Origin: Mytilus californianus
Taxonomy: Eukaryota; Mollusca; Bivalvia; Mytilida; Mytilidae
Reading direction: 5' to 3'
Assembly (NCBI RefSeq): GCF_021869535.1
Contig: NW_026262690.1
Location: forward strand, 18,439,001-18,503,000
DNA: 64,000 nucleotides
The notes beneath the pieces were generated by a model that was not told where the DNA came from, made no database searches, and saw only the letters and a program-made list of their open reading frames with translations. The position numbers and the translations under genes were made by a program. This document shows positions 34,500 through 45,562 of this stretch, piece after piece (position 1 is the first letter of the stretch; each line of letters starts with the position of its first letter).

Positions 34500-35046
34500 A
34501 CGGAAGTGCTTTTGATAACTATCGAAGGCCGTGCATTAACCCGTTGTGGGTCATACCATGGTCCTATATTTTTTGTAGATGGTTGTCTCATTGTCATTAA
34601 TCTCACATCTCCATATTCCATTTAGAGGTTGTCCGCTCAGTTGGATGTACAAATACGCAGCTATGTCCAGTCATAAATAACGACGACGTTAAATCCGATG
34701 CCTCGTGTAGAGTTTGTACCATGGTACCATTAAAACGTTTAAACCCGCTGCAATTGTTTGCACCTGTCCTAAGTCAGATTCGAATCTGATGTTCAGTAGT
34801 TGTCGTTTGTTGATGTGGTTCATAAGTGTTTCTCGTTTCTCGTTTTTTTATATAGATTAGAACGTTGGTTTTCCCGTTTGAATGGTTTTACACTAGTAAT
34901 TTTGGGGGCCCTTTATAGCTTGCTGTTCGGTGTGATCCAAGGCTCCGTGTTGAAGACCGTACTTTGACCTATAATGGTTTACTTTTATAAATTTTGACTT
35001 GGATGGAGAGTCGTCTCATTGGCACTCATACCACATCTTCTTATAT
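34500..35046 (+). repeat. Dispersed mussel repeats ending CATACCACATCTTC
   Basis: Two related modules lie head to tail. The first ends TTGTCATTAATCTCACATCT near 34610. The second starts around 34730 (CGCTGCAATTGTTTGCACCT, GTCCTAAGTCAG), passes through TGCTGTTCGGTGTGATCCAA and CTCCGTGTTGAAGACCGTAC, and ends ATTGGCACTCATACCACATC at about 35046. Related ends occur at 36025-36065 and 47897-47962 (minus) and 63500-63660 (plus). Confidence 0.6.
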
Positions 35047-35099
35047 CTATCTCAGTATGTTAAGATTATAGAACTCTTCCATCAAAGGGATGCATAGGT

Positions 35100-35245
35100 G
35101 GTCATCGTTTTTTAAATGTTAGTCAAAATTCCGAGACCTTCATCGCGGTTCACCTACTTTACCAAACCTAGTTGTTAAATTGTTCTCGTCCTGATATACT
35201 TGAAATATTTGCCACTGGGTGTTATTATTCACTTGCTGTTAAGGC
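35100..35245 (+). repeat. Dispersed repeat fragment
   Basis: TTGTTCTCGTCCTGATATAC then TTGAAATATTTGCCACTGGG matches the tail of 40110-40430 (TTGTTCTTTTCCTGAAAATG, TGAAATATTTGCCACTAAAT). Confidence 0.5.
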
Positions 35246-36024
35246 ATTGTTTCTTGTTTAAATTTATATCAATCCGACTTTTTTAGGTTTATCACAAAAA
35301 TAACATAATTTTGTTTGTTTTAGAATTGAATATAAATTTACTTTGGGCAATGCACATGTCTTGTCTCTCTACATGGTATATGACGTGCTCTGTAAAATTT
35401 ACTCTTAAAGGAGGCGCCGATATTAGAGTATAAGAGTGTGTAATCTGTATCTGTATCAGCAAATTTTACTGTTACTTGAAACATATTTCAATGTCAGAAC
35501 AAGAAAAGTTACTACGGTTAGACTTTAGATTATTTGGCTGTTTAAGTAGATAATAAATCAAGATTCCTAATGCGTCTTTCTATTTGAATACTAGTATATG
35601 TTTTTCCATCACGTAAAATAAAATGTATTACTGTATTACTGTGTTGCAGAATGTTGCAAGTGCGATAAAGGCCTTTGGCTATAGTAGCATAGTACAGCTC
35701 TCGAAGGAAAAATATCATTTCCAGCTGTAAAATTTACACATTTCGTGTTATCAAATACTTTCATTAAAGCAAATCTGCGTATCTTCGGTTTAGTTATTTT
35801 GTCATTTGAATAATTGATCTTGTTTTATTGCAGATAACATCAAAGTGTGCATATATTAAGGTTTATGCATATATTTTGTATAAATAAATCAATATTTTGC
35901 CTTGTTTGCTCTCCTCGAAAATCATTAATCATGTTGAAACCACTGTAATATTCTTCACATTTTCACTTTTATTCTAGTAGCGGTTAAATATACCCGAATG
36001 ATCATAAGCTACTATAATATTATA
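35246..36024. other. Unassigned non-coding sequence
   Basis: No open frame, splice pair or repeat that I can support. Confidence 0.35.
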
Positions 36025-36065
36025 TAGATATAGGAAGATGTGGTATGAGTGCCAATGAAACACCG
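36025..36065 (-). repeat. Terminal fragment of the CATACCACATCTTC repeat
   Basis: AGGAAGATGTGGTATGAGTG then CCAATGAAACA is the reverse complement of the end seen at 35010-35046. Confidence 0.6.
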
Positions 36066-36159
36066 CATATTTGCTTGTTTTTATCAATGATAAAACTTTT
36101 TCAGGGATCATCAAATGATTGGACGTAACAGAGAAACATATACAGAACATCCTTAATAA

Positions 36160-37090
36160 GACACACAAACCAATGAGAAAACAACACAAAGGCAAAGACA
36201 CAAAAACCAATGCAGAAACAACACAAAAACACATAACTAATGAGAAAACAACACAAAGATAAAAAACATTAAGGAAACAACACAAAGATAAAAAACATTA
36301 AGAAAACAACACAAAGACACAAAAATCAATGTGGAAAAAACGGAAAAAAAAACATAACCAATGAGGAAACAACACAAAAACGCAAAAACCAATTAGTAAA
36401 TATCACAAAGACACTTATACCGATGAGGAATCAACACAAAGACACAAAAACCAATGAGTAAATAACACAAAAACATATTACCAATAAACAAACAACACAT
36501 AGATACAAAAACCAATAAGAAAACAATACGAAGACACAAAAACCAATGAGAACCAATAAAAACACATAACCAAATGAGAAAACAACATAAAGACACAAAA
36601 TCCAATGAGTAAATAAAACAAAGACACAAAAACCAATGTGAAAACAACACAAACGACAAAAAAACAATGGTTAAACAACACAAACTCACAAAAACCAATG
36701 AGTAAATAACACAAAAAACAAAGACCAATGAAGAATCGACACAAAGACACCAATAGCAATGAGTAAATAACTCAAAGACACGCAAACCAAAGACCAATGA
36801 GTAACTAACACAAAGACACATAGACAAATGAGGAATCAACACAAAGACACAAAAACCAATTAGTAAATATCACAAAAACACATTACCATTAAACAAACAA
36901 CACATAGATACAAAAACCAATAAGAAAACAATACGAAGACACAAAAACCAATAAGGAACCAATAACAACATAACCAATGAGAAAACAACACAAAGACACA
37001 AAAACCAATGTGAAAACAACACAAAGACAAAAAAAAAACAATGAGTAAATAACACAAAGACTAAATGAGTAAATAACAAAGACACAACAA
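36160..37090 (+). repeat. Satellite array E, ~29-31-bp unit, left part
   Basis: Many units of CACAAAGACACAAAAACCAA then TGAGAAAACAA, nearly free of G+C apart from CA steps. All the overlapping minus-strand frames here are rich in Leu, Cys, Phe and Val because they translate this repeat. The array resumes at 37588 after an insertion. Confidence 0.95.
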
Positions 37091-37587
37091 GTGAAACTGC
37101 GAGCTACTGCTCACTGATGATACCCCCGCCGCAAGTGGATAATTTTAATAGTGTAAAAATATGTAAGTGTTCGGTAAACAGGAAGTTGTTGAGTGATGAA
37201 TCTGAAAACGCATCACACACGGTAAAGGTGACCTTTATAAACCCTGAAACCAAATTTCAGAAATCCTTGTATTGTAGTTTCTGAGAAAAATGTGACGACA
37301 ATTTTCAACTTGGCTATCATGTGTAAAATGATACAAGTGTTCGGTAAACAGGAAGTTGTGGAGTGATGAATCTGAAAACTCATCACACGGTATAGCTGAC
37401 TTATATAAACCCTGAAACCAAATTTCAGAAATCCTTGTAATGTAGTTCCTGAGAAAGATGTGACGAAAAATATTCATGGGACGGAAGGACGGACTGAAGG
37501 ACTGACGGATGGACGGACGGACGGACGGACGGACAGACAGACAGAGGTAAAACAGTATACCCCACTGTTTTTAAAGCGGGGGTATAA
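37091..37587. mobile_element. MITE-like element inserted in satellite E
   Basis: ATACCCCCGC (37120-37129) and its exact complement GCGGGGGTAT (37576-37585) mark the ends or near-ends. Inside are two copies of a ~165-base unit (GTGTTCGGTAAACAGGAAGT at 37168 and 37338; ACCCTGAAACCAAATTTCAG at 37240 and 37410) and a GACG-rich run. TATACCCC and GGGGTATA near the right end can pair as a hairpin. I recall the CCCGCCGCAAGTGGATAA and GACGGACGGACG parts from a frequent mussel element. Confidence 0.65.
37480..37547 (+). repeat. GACG/GACA microsatellite
   Basis: A run of GGAC tetranucleotides (ACGGACGGACGGACGGACGG) that grades into GACAGACAGACAG, inside the inserted element. Confidence 0.9.
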
Positions 37588-37725
37588 AAATAAATGAGTA
37601 AACAACACAAAGACATAAAAACCAATGAGTATTTAATACAAAGGCAAAAAGCAATGAGTATATAACCTAAATACACAAAAACCGATGAGTAATAACACAA
37701 ACACCAATGAGAAAACAACACAAAG
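37588..37725 (+). repeat. Satellite array E, right part
   Basis: Further units (AACACAAAGACATAAAAACC, AATGAGT...) continue the array interrupted at 37091. Confidence 0.9.
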
Positions 37726-38260
37726 ATTTAAAAACAAAGTAGACCATAATAAGCTAAGAGAAAAAATAGGAAAAATTTCCTACATGTATTAAACTTACAT
37801 CCCACAGCATAGAATAATAAGTTAGTATAAAATGGTATGAATTATTAAATGGGCAATAAATCATCTAGTCTCAAAAGAATAAAAAGTACCAACATGGTCA
37901 CTAGTTGTTTCAATTAAGGTCATTGCAAACATTTGAATATTTGAAAGGCAATTTCATCAATGTTGCTGCAAGAAGTCTTAATGCTCCAAGTAACTATGTA
38001 AAACAAAATATTTAATTGAATTTTCTGCATTATAATTATCTCCATTCGTTGTCATCCATGCCTTTTAAAAATAGTATTCTTAATAGAACGGAAGGAAAAA
38101 AAGATGAAAAAAAAACAAAAACGCATGGAACATTGAAAAGTGTAAGCTGTCAATGTTTGTGGACTCTCTAATTCCTAAAGTGAGTAAGTGGCACAACAGT
38201 TGTTGTACGTTTAAAGAGCACGGCATATTCTAAGATGTGAAATAAACCTACAACGCTCAG
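37726..38260. other. Unassigned non-coding sequence
   Basis: Nothing recognisable before the candidate exon at 38261. Confidence 0.35.
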
Positions 38261-38349
38261 TCAGACCAGGAGAGAAGATATACTCCCGCACTCCCAGAAC
38301 AGATCCCCCACCACCGAATTACTGGAAGACTTGTTCTAATGACTTTTGA
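38261..38349 (+). CDS. Possible terminal exon, proline-rich C-terminus
   Basis: After CTACAACGCTCAG, an acceptor of moderate quality, 89 bases read two leftover bases, 28 codons and TGA. The peptide is RPGEKIYSRTPRTDPPPPNY then WKTCSNDF. Proline-rich RTDPPPPNYW-like ends are plausible for a structural or ciliary protein, but I have no firm match. AATAAA follows at 38533-38538, a usual distance for a 3' UTR. Codon use is richer in G+C than the surrounding DNA. No upstream plus-strand exon was found, so this remains tentative. Confidence 0.3.
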
Positions 38350-40105
38350 TAGGGATCATGACAAGTAACTCAAAATGAATTGATTTCGAGTTTATTTTGC
38401 AAACACTGAAATGTCTGCATCTAATTCTTTTCTTTGGGACATTCGCGGTGCCTAGTGCTTGTCGATTACAAATATTTCTTTATCTTTTTTTGCAAAAACC
38501 CTAAAACCTTGTATAGATCCTTCTAAATTTGAAATAAACACCATTCGTAAAAAACGGAATTTCGCAACCGGTTTATGTTGAAATGTCAATTACAGAGCAA
38601 ATGAATATAACGACTGTCGTATTCAAACTTATTATTTGACTCTATGAAATTATTTACATAGGTTATATTTAATATATATAACAGTTATGTTCTTACATTT
38701 TGTACTTTATGATAAATCGATGTTAAATAGCATTGCAGGGATAAATTTACAGTGTTCAATAATCATGTTTCTTTCATATTTTCTTTTATTGCAGTAAATA
38801 ATTGAATATGTCTCAGTAAAGAGTTATATCCGGTGTACGGAAAGACACTCTGACCACTGGTAAGAATTCTAATTGATTTTGTCCATTGGACAATCACATG
38901 TGCTATTGGATGGATAAATGTGTTTTATGTCTTTTTGATTATATCACTTTAGTATCTGATTTTTCATTGAACATATTTTTCCGGGTGCTAAATTTAATTG
39001 GTTATAAATGTCATTTAATTGATAGTTGAAATTCTACTACAACACTTTTAATGACATTATAAGATCTGTTTTTAATTTTTCAATGAAGCACCGTACATCA
39101 ACGAAATAATCACATTGCCGTTTATTCTCTTGGGAGACCATATGTAAACATATTCTTTCCGAATTCTTGCAATTCTACATTTTAAAATTTAGTATCATAC
39201 GATTAATTATCTCTTACACATTCAGATGATCGTTGAATGTTTCAAATTGCTATGGAATTTTGGATTGGACTACACACATTTTGTCAGTAAATAGAGAAAC
39301 ATTTTCAAACTCAAGTACCAAACCTTATTGCGATCTATGAATCCGTTCAGCAATGCAACAATAAATATTGCGATGTCTGCCGTAGTAAATGCTACGTTAA
39401 TGGAATAGATAAATGGCGAGAAATGCAGATTTAATGGAATCCTAAGTAGGCCGAGGTACAACAACTTTACCAGATTTTAACATTGAAATCAATTAAAACC
39501 ATCAGCAAATATAATAAGCCGTGTATCTCAGCAGTTCCAGATGTTACTCTGCTTATAAGACATGTATGTATACGTGACATTAAACCATCTAGACTATCGG
39601 ACCGGGATACAGTCGTGAGGAAGTACAATCAAGACAATGTTATCTTTCTAATCGAACTGTACACTTTTAAGATTTTAACAGCAGAAAACCATCAGCAAGA
39701 TTCTGTCGCCAAGTTAACGCTTAAGATCTTATTAGATGTTCTGAGAACTACATAATCATTAAAGGTATATTTTATAATTTACATAAAATTCTATATTTCA
39801 ATTTAAATAACTGCCTTGATTGGTGAAATATTGTATCGAATGAATATCAGTCAGAAATTCTATAAATTTCTATATATTGTTTTCAAGAAATTCTGTTTGG
39901 AAATGTTCTTTTTGCATGTGAAGGGTTACAAAACATAGGATTAGGACAATACACTCAGTCTTTAAATCCTCTGTATATCAGCGAAAAGTGGATCACTAAT
40001 ATTTTGATTTTTATGTAATATTTTATAGGCAAGAAAGAAATATGTCCACACTATTAGGATAAATCCCAACTTATTACTAACACTCGTGTCAAATTTGCAT
40101 TTGGT
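38350..40105. other. Mostly unassigned; weak coding hints at 39270-39755
   Basis: A hydrophobic minus-strand frame (39270-39464; includes NVAFTTADIAIFIVALLNGF, then AAG|GTTTGG as a possible donor) and a 90-codon plus-strand frame (39483-39755) lie side by side. Neither has a convincing acceptor and donor pair, so I list them only as hints. The rest is AT-rich and featureless. Confidence 0.25.
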
Positions 40106-40430
40106 TGTATGGGATGATAAAATACGCAGCCAACCCCGGTCAGAATGGGACGTTAAATTCGATGCCTCGTGTAGAGAGAGCGTAACGCTCTTTGCACGTT
40201 AAGAGCAATTGTTACAACTCTTTAGGGATCCGTTGCAAAACTAAATTTTTGGGACTATCCAGTATGCAAAAAATTCCAGTGGCAGTCTAAATTTCCCGCT
40301 CTTCATTCCGGTCGAATCCTATTACAGGAGCTACCTAATGTATTTATTGTTAATTTGTTCTTTTCCTGAAAATGCATGAAATATTTGCCACTAAATGTTA
40401 GGCAAACAACAACAATAAATCAATCTATCT
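40106..40430 (+). repeat. Dispersed mussel repeat with (AATC)-type tail
   Basis: Landmarks are GACGTTAAATTCGATGCCTC, GTGTAGAGAGAGCGTAACGC, TTGCACGTTAAGAGCAATTG, GTGGCAGTCTAAATTTCCCG and a final AACAACAATAAATCAATC. The module GTTAAATCCGATGCCTCGTG at 34688 is related. AGAGCGTAACGCTCT (40167-40181) forms a small hairpin. Confidence 0.65.
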
Positions 40431-40954
40431 CTTTTTCCTTACCAACATCTGCACTACCTTTTCTTTATGTCAATTAACAACATATACTAAACTGTAGTGA
40501 AAAGGAGCATAGACACGGTAGGTATAGAGTCCGGTTTGGATTGTGTTGTACAGGTAAGTTTTTTTTCGAATGTGACTAGGTTGTTTTTGAGAGAATATGA
40601 TGCAAAATCTAAGCATCTTATCTGGTGAGACGTAAAACCGAAACTTAATAATGATATAGATGGTATTTTAGTATACGTGATGAAAAGTTAACCACATATT
40701 ATTTGAATTTATACAAGTTGAATATATCTTTAGAATGCTTTTATTCAAACTTGTGGAATAAAACCATTATAAAAAAATCAAACCTATATGAACGCGTTTT
40801 CTTTGATTTGTACATTCGTATGTTTTTTTATAATGGCTCTTCAGAAGGCCATATAGTTTACCTCAATTTAGGATAGACTCTTGAATTTTAAAGAGTCGAA
40901 ATAGGATGAACGGATCATATAAACCATAAGGCAAATATAATACAAGCCCAAACG
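40431..40954. other. Unassigned non-coding sequence
   Basis: AT-rich. No gene signal. Confidence 0.35.
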
Positions 40955-41195
40955 AAAAAATATAAATAAGTCTAAATTGAAAACAACGTTCAAACCTATG
41001 ATTGCGTTGGATAAAAACCGCAGTTTTTATACGTGTGCATGCAAAACAAATTTCTTGGTAGAGGGGTCTAAATACAGCACAAACAACATTTTCCAAAAGA
41101 CCAAAAAAGTGAAAAAGTATATTTAAACAAAACGTATTTGACTAACAGGTCGAACAACGGATGTTCTTAAACCCTGCTGACTGCCATTGGTTTTA
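40955..41195 (-). repeat. Dispersed repeat, left arm of an inverted pair
   Basis: In reverse complement it contains GTCAGCAGGGTTTAAGAACA, GTTCGACCTGTTAGTCAAAT, GGAAAATGTTGTTTGTGCTG and CATGCACACGTATAAAAACT. It is nearly identical to 57720-57945 (plus). Its inner ~150 bases are also inverted relative to 41420-41565. Confidence 0.75.
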
Positions 41196-41244
41196 CAAAT
41201 TAATGTAGGATGTAGTGATATATATATATAGATATTCGATTCCT

Positions 41245-41580
41245 AACATCACTGAAGAGACATTAATTGTCGAAATCCGGATATGGTGTACTAATTTTTG
41301 CACCTTTTGTTTGCGGTATACCATCTTTTCCGCAAGTTTATTGTTTTCTGTTTGGTATTAAATTAATAGTTAAGATCCATTTTGTTACATCTGGTGATCC
41401 GATTATTTGGCAAATGAGTTTTGTTAAAATTTACTTTTTCACTATTTTTGGTCTTTTGGAAAATGTTGTTTGTGCTGTATTTAGACCCCTCTACCAAGAA
41501 ATTTGTATTGCATGCACACGTATAAAAATTGCGGTTTTTATCAAACGCAATCATAGGTTATACAATCAAAACCGAACACA
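41245..41580 (+). repeat. Dispersed repeat, right arm of an inverted pair
   Basis: It begins with the CATCACTGAAGAG module also found at 10010 and passes through TTTGCGGTATACCATCTTTT. From 41420 it matches the other two copies: GTCTTTTGGAAAATGTTGTT, CCCCTCTACCAAGAAATTTG, CATGCACACGTATAAAAATT. The 119-codon plus frame at 41267-41626 is a reading of the repeat. Confidence 0.7.
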
Positions 41581-41582
41581 AC

Positions 41583-42000
41583 GCTTGTACAATTCTAAAA
41601 TTTCAAAAATGACGTATGTTATATAGGTATTTACAACAGAGATTGAATAGATATGCTTTTAATAAAAATAGTAATGTGCGATATGAACTGGTACATTTCT
41701 AAAATTTCAAAGGTGACGACAGTTAAGATAATACAACAAAGACTGCGTACAAATACATTCCCAATGAACAGCACTGACCGATTTGAGCTGGTATAATAAT
41801 ATTTCAAATTTGACGACGGTATTTACAACAGAGGCTGCGTATTTAAACATCCCAAATAAATAGCAGTTTAATAATGATTAAAAAATATTTAATAATAATA
41901 ACTTTTGACAAAGGTTAAGTAATTGAACGTGGATGCGTACTTATACCTCCCAAATTATTAGTACCCTGCGATTTAAACTGGTATAATTCTAGAATTTTAG
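41583..42000 (+). repeat. Divergent tandem repeat, ~100-105-bp unit
   Basis: Three to four old units share TGCGATATGAACTGGTACAT (variants at 41675, 41775 and 41960), CTAAAATTTCAAAGGTGACG, ACAACAGAGGCTGCGTAT and a TCCCAAATAA-like end. Confidence 0.6.
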
Positions 42001-42414
42001 ACTATGAATGCAAGCCAACCCTTCCTCTCAGTCGACAAATTTCGAAAAAAAACTTTTCGAGAAAAAGGACGAGACGTTATTTGACAAAACCCAGGTTCAT
42101 TAACTTTTTCGGAATTAATTCGGCATTTTTCTGTTTTAATAAACAAAAAAGATAGGAATATTTGTCTAAAGAAAACAGCAGTACAATTTATGACAGTTAC
42201 GGCATATAATGCATGGTAAATGGTCGTAATTTTTCGTAACGTCTCAATAAAAGAACAAGGCAATTTCGTTATAATTCATTTTAAAAACAAATTAAGAACT
42301 TAGAAGACAGAAGATACCAGGGAGACCATATAACAATCATAAGTCGAATAAAAGCAGACAGAACATGGTAAAAAAGAAAAACGACGGTAAGAAAAACAAG
42401 AAGATACAAAACAA
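42001..42414. other. Unassigned non-coding sequence
   Basis: No gene. The 88-codon minus-strand frame (41997-42263) has no supporting signal. Confidence 0.3.
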
Positions 42415-42545
42415 TATGAGAATTGAAACGGGGAATGTGTCAAAGAGACAGCAACCCGACCAAAGAGCAGAAAACATCCCAAGGCCACCAATTAGTCTTC
42501 AACCCAGCGAGAAAATCCCGCACCCGGAAGCGGGCTTCAGCAACA
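42415..42545 (-). mobile_element. Penelope-like element 3' end, minus strand
   Basis: GAGAATTGAAACGGGGAATG, TGTCAAAGAGACAGCAACCC and GCGAGAAAATCCCGCACCCG are the reverse complement of the last ~130 bases of the element at 26203-28872. Only the 3' end is present. Confidence 0.8.
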
Positions 42546-42714
42546 AGAAACCCACTAAAAATTCTAGGTGACCTCAGGTATTCTGGAAGGCGAACCTCAC
42601 ATTGAATATAAGATTGTAATAAACCGGTCTCTTAGTACTATGTGAATAAATGAAATAGCATTTTTTGTAAATATTGTATTCATTTTTATGTTTGCGTTGA
42701 AATGATATACACTT

Positions 42715-42875
42715 CTTCCCTCTACCTGTCGTCTCCAATCTTAATTGACTAGGATTGTTAGTTTTTCTACAAAAGATCGGTGGTTCACTGCGGGCACTCT
42801 GGCTTCTTCCATAAATAAAAACTGACCGCCACGAAATAGCCAACAGTGCTGAAAGTGGCGTTAAAAACCAATCAA
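42715..42875 (-). repeat. Dispersed mollusc repeat tail
   Basis: TGGCTTCTTCCATAAATAAA, AACTGACCGCCACGAAATAG and AGTGGCGTTAAAAACCAATC then AATATATC. The GTGGCGTTAAA-CAATCAAT end is a common bivalve repeat tail. Its orientation is uncertain. Confidence 0.45.
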
Positions 42876-44390
42876 TATATCAAGTATTTGGCGATGAAAA
42901 AAAAGATACTAGCATATATACCAATTAAAATCAAATATACGTTATGAGATAAACAACAATGAATTATGTCTCTTTATAACAATTATAAAGATAATTAATC
43001 ATTCATCAAATTGTCTTATTTCCCAAGTGTTGTTAAAGTTCTACGGCAATAATATATTATTCATTATTAAAAGGGGAGCACATGAACAATATTGACCAGA
43101 TACACTGAATCTATGTCAATGAACAGGTTAATATCTGCGTTTTTTGTAGCAAATAATAAACTTGCATTGACATTACTATGACGGAAGGGTGGGGAAAAAA
43201 GAACACTTAAAACGCAAATTAACTAAAATAAAAAATAGATATCAAGTTTTATTTGGCAAAATTCTAAGAATAATAATCAAAGCTTAGTATTTTAGAAATG
43301 AATAATAATAAACAACGAAAAATCATATCAGAACCAGTATAGCTTGTCAGTTGTATTAAACAACGTATGCTAACAAGATCATATACAGGTACCGTCTTAG
43401 GTCGCCAAATCTAACTTTTATAGCAGACAGGAAACTTAACTTATTCCTCAGTAAGATAAAGTTCTTAAAATAATGTATTCAGAGTCCGGAAAGAAGAAAT
43501 AAATCTTGCAACAATATTCATACATTCAACGGATATAATTTGCTATCGTTTTCACACATTTGTGTTATCGTTGTTAGATGTCTTGTCCTCGAGATGTTCG
43601 TTATTAATTTTGCATTGCACTAAACTGCGTTTCATTGTCAGTTTAATACGATCTATATTGAGACTTTGTTAAAGATGAAGGTAGTTTTAAAATGTTTAGT
43701 GTTTAAATCATACATTAATGTAAGTACATGTACAGTATGTATTGTAACCAGAAATGATAACGAAATCATCGGAATAGTTTGAAATCTATACGAAGTGAGA
43801 GCGCACGCGTCGTCAAGGTAACTAAAGCATCTCCTGCTAAGAATGCATCAACGTCTTTACGATTCCATAGTTAGGGTCATATCGACTATAATTACTTTCA
43901 CAGCTAGTCCGGAAAATGACAAAATTGATGAAAATGTTTGTTGGACCATAGTAGACTTGTAGTATCTATGGCAGAGATATCTTGTCAATCGTAAAATGAA
44001 AGACGCAGATACTGTAACAATCAAATCTATCACTACGGTGACTTGTGAAGTGAAAAGTTCAGATTTTATATCCAACAATCTTGCTTGGTAGTTTGAACGA
44101 CACTATACAAACAGAGCAGTATCTGGTTTGAATATTTTATTCTTGTTATCAACATTGCTTTTTTCTAAACTAAAGATTTGTCTCATTTTATCATCCAAGC
44201 AATTATTATTATTTATAAGCAGCATTGTCTATGTGATCATTAAACATAAATTACAACAAATCGTTTGTAGAATTTCATCTAAAAAAAATTCTTTTTCTTG
44301 TCTTAATTGTTATTGATTTCCCTCACACAGAAGTGTTATTATCACTGGTTATTATATGATTTTGAATAAATTAAAAATCTTTCTTCATCT
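42876..44390. other. Unassigned; one hydrophobic minus-strand frame
   Basis: The frame at 43857-44078 reads VTVVIDLIVTVSASFIL followed by RLTRYLCHRYYKSTMVQQ on the minus strand. The only acceptor in front (CACTTCACAAG) is weak, so I do not call a gene. The rest is AT-rich. Confidence 0.25.
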
Positions 44391-44394
44391 TTGG

Positions 44395-44590
44395 TGAGGG
44401 TGGTAAAGGGTTATTTTCGTGCAACGTGTTTTGCCATTTTTATTTCACGTGCAGCCGTGAAAAAGGTTCGTTATTCACCGTGTTTCGTGAAATCGGTAAA
44501 AGATCAACGTGCAAGAAATTGTTAGTTGTTCGTTCATCGTGAAATGGCAATTTTATTTCGCGTTCTTCCGTGCAGATACCCCCCTTTACG
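44395..44590 (+). repeat. Dispersed mussel repeat, CGTGCAACGTG family
   Basis: TTTCGTGCAACGTGTTTTGC, CACGTGCAGCCGTGAAAAAG, ATTCACCGTGTTTCGTGAAA and CGTTCTTCCGTGCAGATACC. I recall this as a frequent sequence in Mytilus introns. Many CGTG/CACG steps make it unlike its AT-rich surroundings. Confidence 0.45.
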
Positions 44591-45129
44591 CCCCTCTTTG
44601 GTCCCCTTATGATGAAATTAATGTTCCCTGTATTTTAGTTTGTATTTGTTGTCCCTATGTTGTTACTGAATTTGTTCCCCGTCGTTATAGGTTACAAAAG
44701 CGCAAGTATATGTTTACATGGTACTCAGAATAGAATCCTGTACGGCTTCTGATTGGATGATACATAATTGGAATTACTTTTAATCGAAAGCTTATCCAAT
44801 TAGGTTTAAAAAATCCTGAAAATCAAATTCACATTTTGCAAAGTATAGAAAATATCTTCCATTTCTGCACGGCGGGGCCATTAAAAATATGCCTTTTTCA
44901 TTAAGCGAAAAAAATAGACGATCTTTTTCAACTGCATTTTAAGTCAATTTTTGTCGCATGACCATATATATTTTTTTGGTTGTAATGCAACACTGGCATT
45001 TCTAGTAACAGGAACTGATACCCGTTTTTCCCTAGTTTGTGTAGTCTTCGAGAAAAAAAATACGGAACACCACTGGTACCCTATGGAAAATGCATTACGA
45101 ATAATTGCGCTCTTGTAACCTGTACATAG
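44591..45129. other. Unassigned non-coding sequence
   Basis: Nothing recognisable. Confidence 0.35.
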
Positions 45130-45545
45130 TGTAATGCTTTATTCCCGTCATTGTAGTTAGTTTTTATCTCCAATCATTATAGTTTGGCACTTTATTTTCC
45201 ATCATTGTAGTTTAGTGTTTTATTTCCCGTCATTGTAGTTAGTTTTTGTCTCCCATTATTATAGTTTGGCAGTTTATTTTCCATCATTGTTGTTTAGTGT
45301 TTTAATTTCCATCATTGTAGTTTAGTGTTTTATTTCCCGTCATTGTTGTTTAGTGTTTTAATCCCCGGCATTGTAGTGGAGTGTTTTATTTCCCGTCATT
45401 GCAGTGAAGTGCTTTATTTCCCGTCGTTGTAGTTTGATACTTTTTCCACGTCATTATTGATTGGTACTTTTTCCCCGTCATTATTGTTTGGTAATTTATT
45501 TGCCGTCATTGTAGTGTGGTGCTTTTTTTTGCCGTTATCATTGTT
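45130..45545 (+). repeat. Minisatellite G, ~28-bp unit, locus 1
   Basis: About fourteen units of TTTTATTTCCCGTCATTGTA then GTTTAGTG, with GG/TT variants. The same unit recurs in a short array at 47965-48110 in the same orientation. Confidence 0.9.
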
Positions 45546-45562
45546 TTTTGTATTACTGTGCT

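Noticed and set aside
35974-37721. Several overlapping minus-strand ORFs up to 149 codons, rich in Leu, Cys, Phe and Val, looking like membrane proteins
   Set aside because: They are translations of the ~30-bp CACAAAGACACAAAAACC satellite in different frames. Repeats of CVFVLFSHW-type peptide follow the DNA period, and there is no splice or start support.
39270-39755. Hydrophobic minus-strand frame (39270-39464) and 90-codon plus-strand frame (39483-39755)
   Set aside because: Both look somewhat protein-like but lack a convincing acceptor/donor pair, and they lie on opposite strands side by side. Noted only as a hint.
41267-41626. 119-codon plus-strand ORF
   Set aside because: It lies within a dispersed repeat present three times in the window; other copies do not keep the frame.
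43857-44078. Hydrophobic minus-strand frame with VTVVIDLIVTVSASFIL
   Set aside because: Only a weak acceptor precedes it and no partner exon with matching phase was found.
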